From contig CAZLYK010000064.1 in assembly GCA_964563495.1 (NCBI GenBank), positions 1 to 28,691 of the forward strand: a DNA stretch of 28,691 nt, read 5' to 3'. The notes under the pieces are model-generated. The model searched no databases. It worked only from the letters and a program-made list of their open reading frames with translations, and had not been told where the DNA came from. Shown in pieces: positions 26,579 to 28,691 of this stretch. Origin of the DNA: CAZLYK01 sp964563495. Lineage in GTDB: Bacteria > Acidobacteriota > Blastocatellia > RBC074. Position 1 is the first letter of the stretch. Every line of letters begins with the position of its first letter. The position numbers and the translations under genes were made by a program.

Positions 26579-27091
26579 ATGCTTGAAAAGGAGCTGGAAC
26601 AATCTGAATCTGAGCAGAGCTTCCACCGGCTCGATCCGAGGGTGACCAAGTTATGGATAGTGGTTGATCTGATCGGCTTCGGCGTGCTTTTGATCATCCA
26701 GTTGGCGGCTTTATTGATTCTGGGTTACCGGCGGCCGGATTGGACCTGGTGGCTTTTGTTTGGCTGGCTGGCGACCGCCGCGGTCTGTCTCTGGTTAAGC
26801 TTCTGGAGGCCCCCGCGCTTATATCGTGCGTGGAGATACAGGGTAGACCTCAAGGTGTTGGAGACGCGGAGCGGGATCATCTTTCAGCGGACTCGATTGC
26901 TGCCGCTCTCCCGCCTTCAACACGTCGATCTGGAGCGTGGCCCCGTCGAGCGCATGTTCGGCCTCGCCTCGCTCGTCCTGCATACAGCCGGCACGCACTC
27001 GGCCAATCTGACCATTCCCGGCCTGGATGCGGATGAGGCCGTCAGGCTGCGCGATCGCCTGGTCGTCATCGGAGGTGAGGATGCCGTCTAA
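26579..27091 (+). CDS. bPH2-domain membrane protein, YdbS-like
   Basis: 170 residues. Two transmembrane helices (about 25-50 and 57-77) are followed by one bacterial PH-like domain (PF03703; about 85-165) with the usual YRVDLKVLETRSGIIFQRTR, LPLSRLQHVDL and GLASLVLHTAG strands. In Bacillus subtilis the homologous ydbST pair belongs to the SigW envelope-stress regulon and helps resist bacteriocins. ATG 26579 lacks a Shine-Dalgarno site. TTGTTA (26541-26546) and TATTCT (26565-26570) 18 bases apart could yield a nearly leaderless message, but this is weak. It overlaps the following gene by 11 bases. Confidence 0.88.
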   Translation: MLEKELEQSESEQSFHRLDPRVTKLWIVVDLIGFGVLLIIQLAALLILGYRRPDWTWWLLFGWLATAAVCLWLSFWRPPRLYRAWRYRVDLKVLETRSGIIFQRTRLLPLSRLQHVDLERGPVERMFGLASLVLHTAGTHSANLTIPGLDADEAVRLRDRLVVIGGEDAV

Positions 27092-28649
27092 GCCACCCAC
27101 GCCGGACGATCAGCCGACTCCGGCGGGCCACCTAACTTCAGCTTCGATCAAAGAAATCTTTGAGGGCCACCTGCATCCGCTGACGCTGCTCTTCGGTTTG
27201 TGGAAGGGGATCCGCGGCGCTATTCCGGTCATCCCGCTGCTCTTCTTCGGCAATCGTTTAATGGGAGCCGGCATCTTGATCCTCATCTTCCTGAGCACCA
27301 TCCTGACGGCTCTGGTCCGATATTTTTCATTCAGCTACCGGATCGAAGCCCGCGAGCTGATCACTCGGCAGGGGATTTTGCAGCGTAAGCAGCGGAATAT
27401 CCCGCTTGAGCGGGTGCAGGAGATTCGAATAGAGCAGGGGGTCATTCACCGCCTCTTCAATGTCGTGGATGCGAAGATCGAGACCGGTGGAGGCGAGGGG
27501 GCGGAGGCGACCCTCTCCGTGCTCTCACGCGCCGAGGCCGAAAGATTGCGCCACGCCGTCTTTGAGCGCGCCGCGGCGATTAAAGCCGGGACGGGGCAAG
27601 CCGCGGTGGAGGCGATAGCCGAGCCGGCGATCGAGCGCCGGATCATCCGCCGCCTGGGAGTCAAAGAGCTGATCCTCGCCGGGGTGACGTCAAACCACAT
27701 AGTCTCGGCGCTGGTGCTGGCGGGGGCGATCTGGAACTTCGCTGATGACATTTTCCCGGACACTATCTACCAGCGCGCGGCGCAATACATGGTCCAGACC
27801 ACTCGGCAGGTCATGGCCTACGGGGTCCTGAGGGCGCTCGTGATTGTCTTGTTCGGATTTGTCGTCGTTTTTATCATCGGCGCTTTCTTTTCCATGATCG
27901 GCTCGATCGTGCTTTTCTACGGTTTTACTTTTTCGCTGCGTGGCGAAGATCTGCAGCGCAATTACGGCTTGCTGACCAGGCGTGCGAGCAGTCTGCCCCG
28001 CCGCCGGATACAGGTTCTGGAGATAGAGGAGAAGATGCTGCGCCGCCTCTTCGGGTGGGCGACATTGCGTGCGGACACTTCCGGGAGCCGGCGTGAGAAT
28101 GAAGACGACAACGAGGGCCGTGATGTGCTGATCCCGATCCTGCGACGCCGCGAGGTCGATCCGCTCATGCCGATCTTCTTCCGGGATTTTGATCAAACCC
28201 AATCCGAATGGCGGCGCGTTTCAAAACTAGCGATCAGGCGAGGCACGATCAAAGGCGGCGCGGTCTGCCTGATCGCTACCATCGCCTTAGGTCTTTACCG
28301 GCAGGATCCCGGCGCCTTATCGCTGCTTGTCCTGCTGCCGCTGATTTATCTGATCAGCCTCTTGCGTTATCGCAATCTGGGTTATGTCATGGGAGAGCGC
28401 TATTTTCAGACCCGGCGAGGATGGCTGGGTCGTTCAACCCATATCGTCCCGGTCGACAAAATTCAGGCGGTCGAGATCAGGCAGAGTCCTTTTGACCGGC
28501 GACTGGGGCTGGCGACTCTGAGCATAGACACTGCCGGACAGGCCTACACCGGCGGCGGCCCCGAGATCACTAACCTCCCGCTCGGAGAAGCAAAACAGAT
28601 CGCCGGCAGACTCGCCCACCAGGCATCGATCACTCGTTACCGCTGGTAA
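27081..28649 (+). CDS. Triple bPH2-domain membrane protein, YdbT-like
   Basis: 522 residues from ATG 27081, preceded by GGAGGTGAGG. It has three bPH2 domains, each following a transmembrane pair: domain 1 about 83-165 (SYRIEARELITRQGILQRKQ), domain 2 about 283-366 (FSLRGEDLQRNYGLLTRRAS) and domain 3 about 433-520 (GYVMGERYFQTRRGWLGRST). The arrangement matches YdbT. It overlaps the YdbS-like gene, so the two are surely translated together and probably form one inner-membrane complex. A role in envelope defence or lipid handling is inferred from the Bacillus pair. Its position after two exporters suggests that the whole run protects or modifies the envelope. Confidence 0.92.
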   Translation: MPSKPPTPDDQPTPAGHLTSASIKEIFEGHLHPLTLLFGLWKGIRGAIPVIPLLFFGNRLMGAGILILIFLSTILTALVRYFSFSYRIEARELITRQGILQRKQRNIPLERVQEIRIEQGVIHRLFNVVDAKIETGGGEGAEATLSVLSRAEAERLRHAVFERAAAIKAGTGQAAVEAIAEPAIERRIIRRLGVKELILAGVTSNHIVSALVLAGAIWNFADDIFPDTIYQRAAQYMVQTTRQVMAYGVLRALVIVLFGFVVVFIIGAFFSMIGSIVLFYGFTFSLRGEDLQRNYGLLTRRASSLPRRRIQVLEIEEKMLRRLFGWATLRADTSGSRRENEDDNEGRDVLIPILRRREVDPLMPIFFRDFDQTQSEWRRVSKLAIRRGTIKGGAVCLIATIALGLYRQDPGALSLLVLLPLIYLISLLRYRNLGYVMGERYFQTRRGWLGRSTHIVPVDKIQAVEIRQSPFDRRLGLATLSIDTAGQAYTGGGPEITNLPLGEAKQIAGRLAHQASITRYRW

Positions 28650-28691
28650 AAAATCGACAGGATCGACAGGATGGTTGCAGGATTGGACAAG
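28650..28691. repeat. Partial AATAGACAGGATT-family element at the window edge
   Basis: GACAGGATCGACAGGAT followed by GCAGGATT resembles the left arm of the family, especially of the 88-bp palindrome. The complementary arm, if any, lies beyond the window. Confidence 0.6.

Overview
The window reads as chromosomal DNA of a Gram-negative bacterium of moderately high GC. Two lipid A genes (lpxB and an LpxL-type acyltransferase) point to an outer membrane. The gene content looks most like Acidobacteriota, perhaps Blastocatellia: a giant secreted BNR/sortilin-like protein, a DUF4070 B12-type radical SAM protein, an anti-sigma/FecR fusion, and a DUF4097 lipoprotein next to ABC-2 exporters. Intergenic palindromes of the AATAGACAGGATTAA, CGCCAAGACGCC and GGGAGCGCGGGCGTC types fit the same picture. 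This placement is inference from gene types and repeats; no rRNA or tRNA gene is present to test it.

Layout. 1-3.5 kb: nurA-like and dtd form a leftward pair, a STAS anti-anti-sigma gene runs rightward, and a secreted P1-family (DmpA-like) peptidase follows ppc leftward, coupled by a GTGA overlap. 3.5-11 kb: ppc (leftward) diverges from an L-asparaginase gene, which is followed by a 1054-residue secreted BNR-repeat protein. 11-13.2 kb: a leftward lipid A operon, lpxL-type then lpxB, joined by TGATG. 13.4-15.5 kb: a rightward three-gene cassette of TetR regulator, ABA4-like membrane protein and seven-helix membrane protein, under a near-consensus promoter whose -10 box and start site overlap a perfect 17-bp palindrome. 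15.5-18.1 kb: a leftward pair, a secreted TPR protein then the radical SAM protein. 18.3-21.6 kb: an ECF sigma factor and a fused zinc-finger anti-sigma/FecR/large-ectodomain protein. 21.8-28.6 kb: a seven-gene rightward run of DUF4097 lipoprotein, two ATPase/permease pairs of ABC-2 type, and a YdbS/YdbT-like pair of bacterial PH-domain membrane proteins.

Most genes concern the envelope: lipid A synthesis, secreted hydrolases and repeat proteins, envelope-type sigma/anti-sigma signalling, and lipid or peptide export. The most distinctive items are the TetR/ABA4-like/7-TM cassette with its visible operator, the exporter plus PH-domain cluster, and the dispersed palindromes. The palindromes sit in most intergenic gaps, include a perfect loop-less 88-bp palindrome, share a conserved loop between two distant copies, and twice supply a gene's stop codon.

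Several start codons were moved from the longest reading frame on the basis of Shine-Dalgarno sites, promoters or overlaps; each case is explained in its entry. All functional names come from motif recognition by eye, with no database search.
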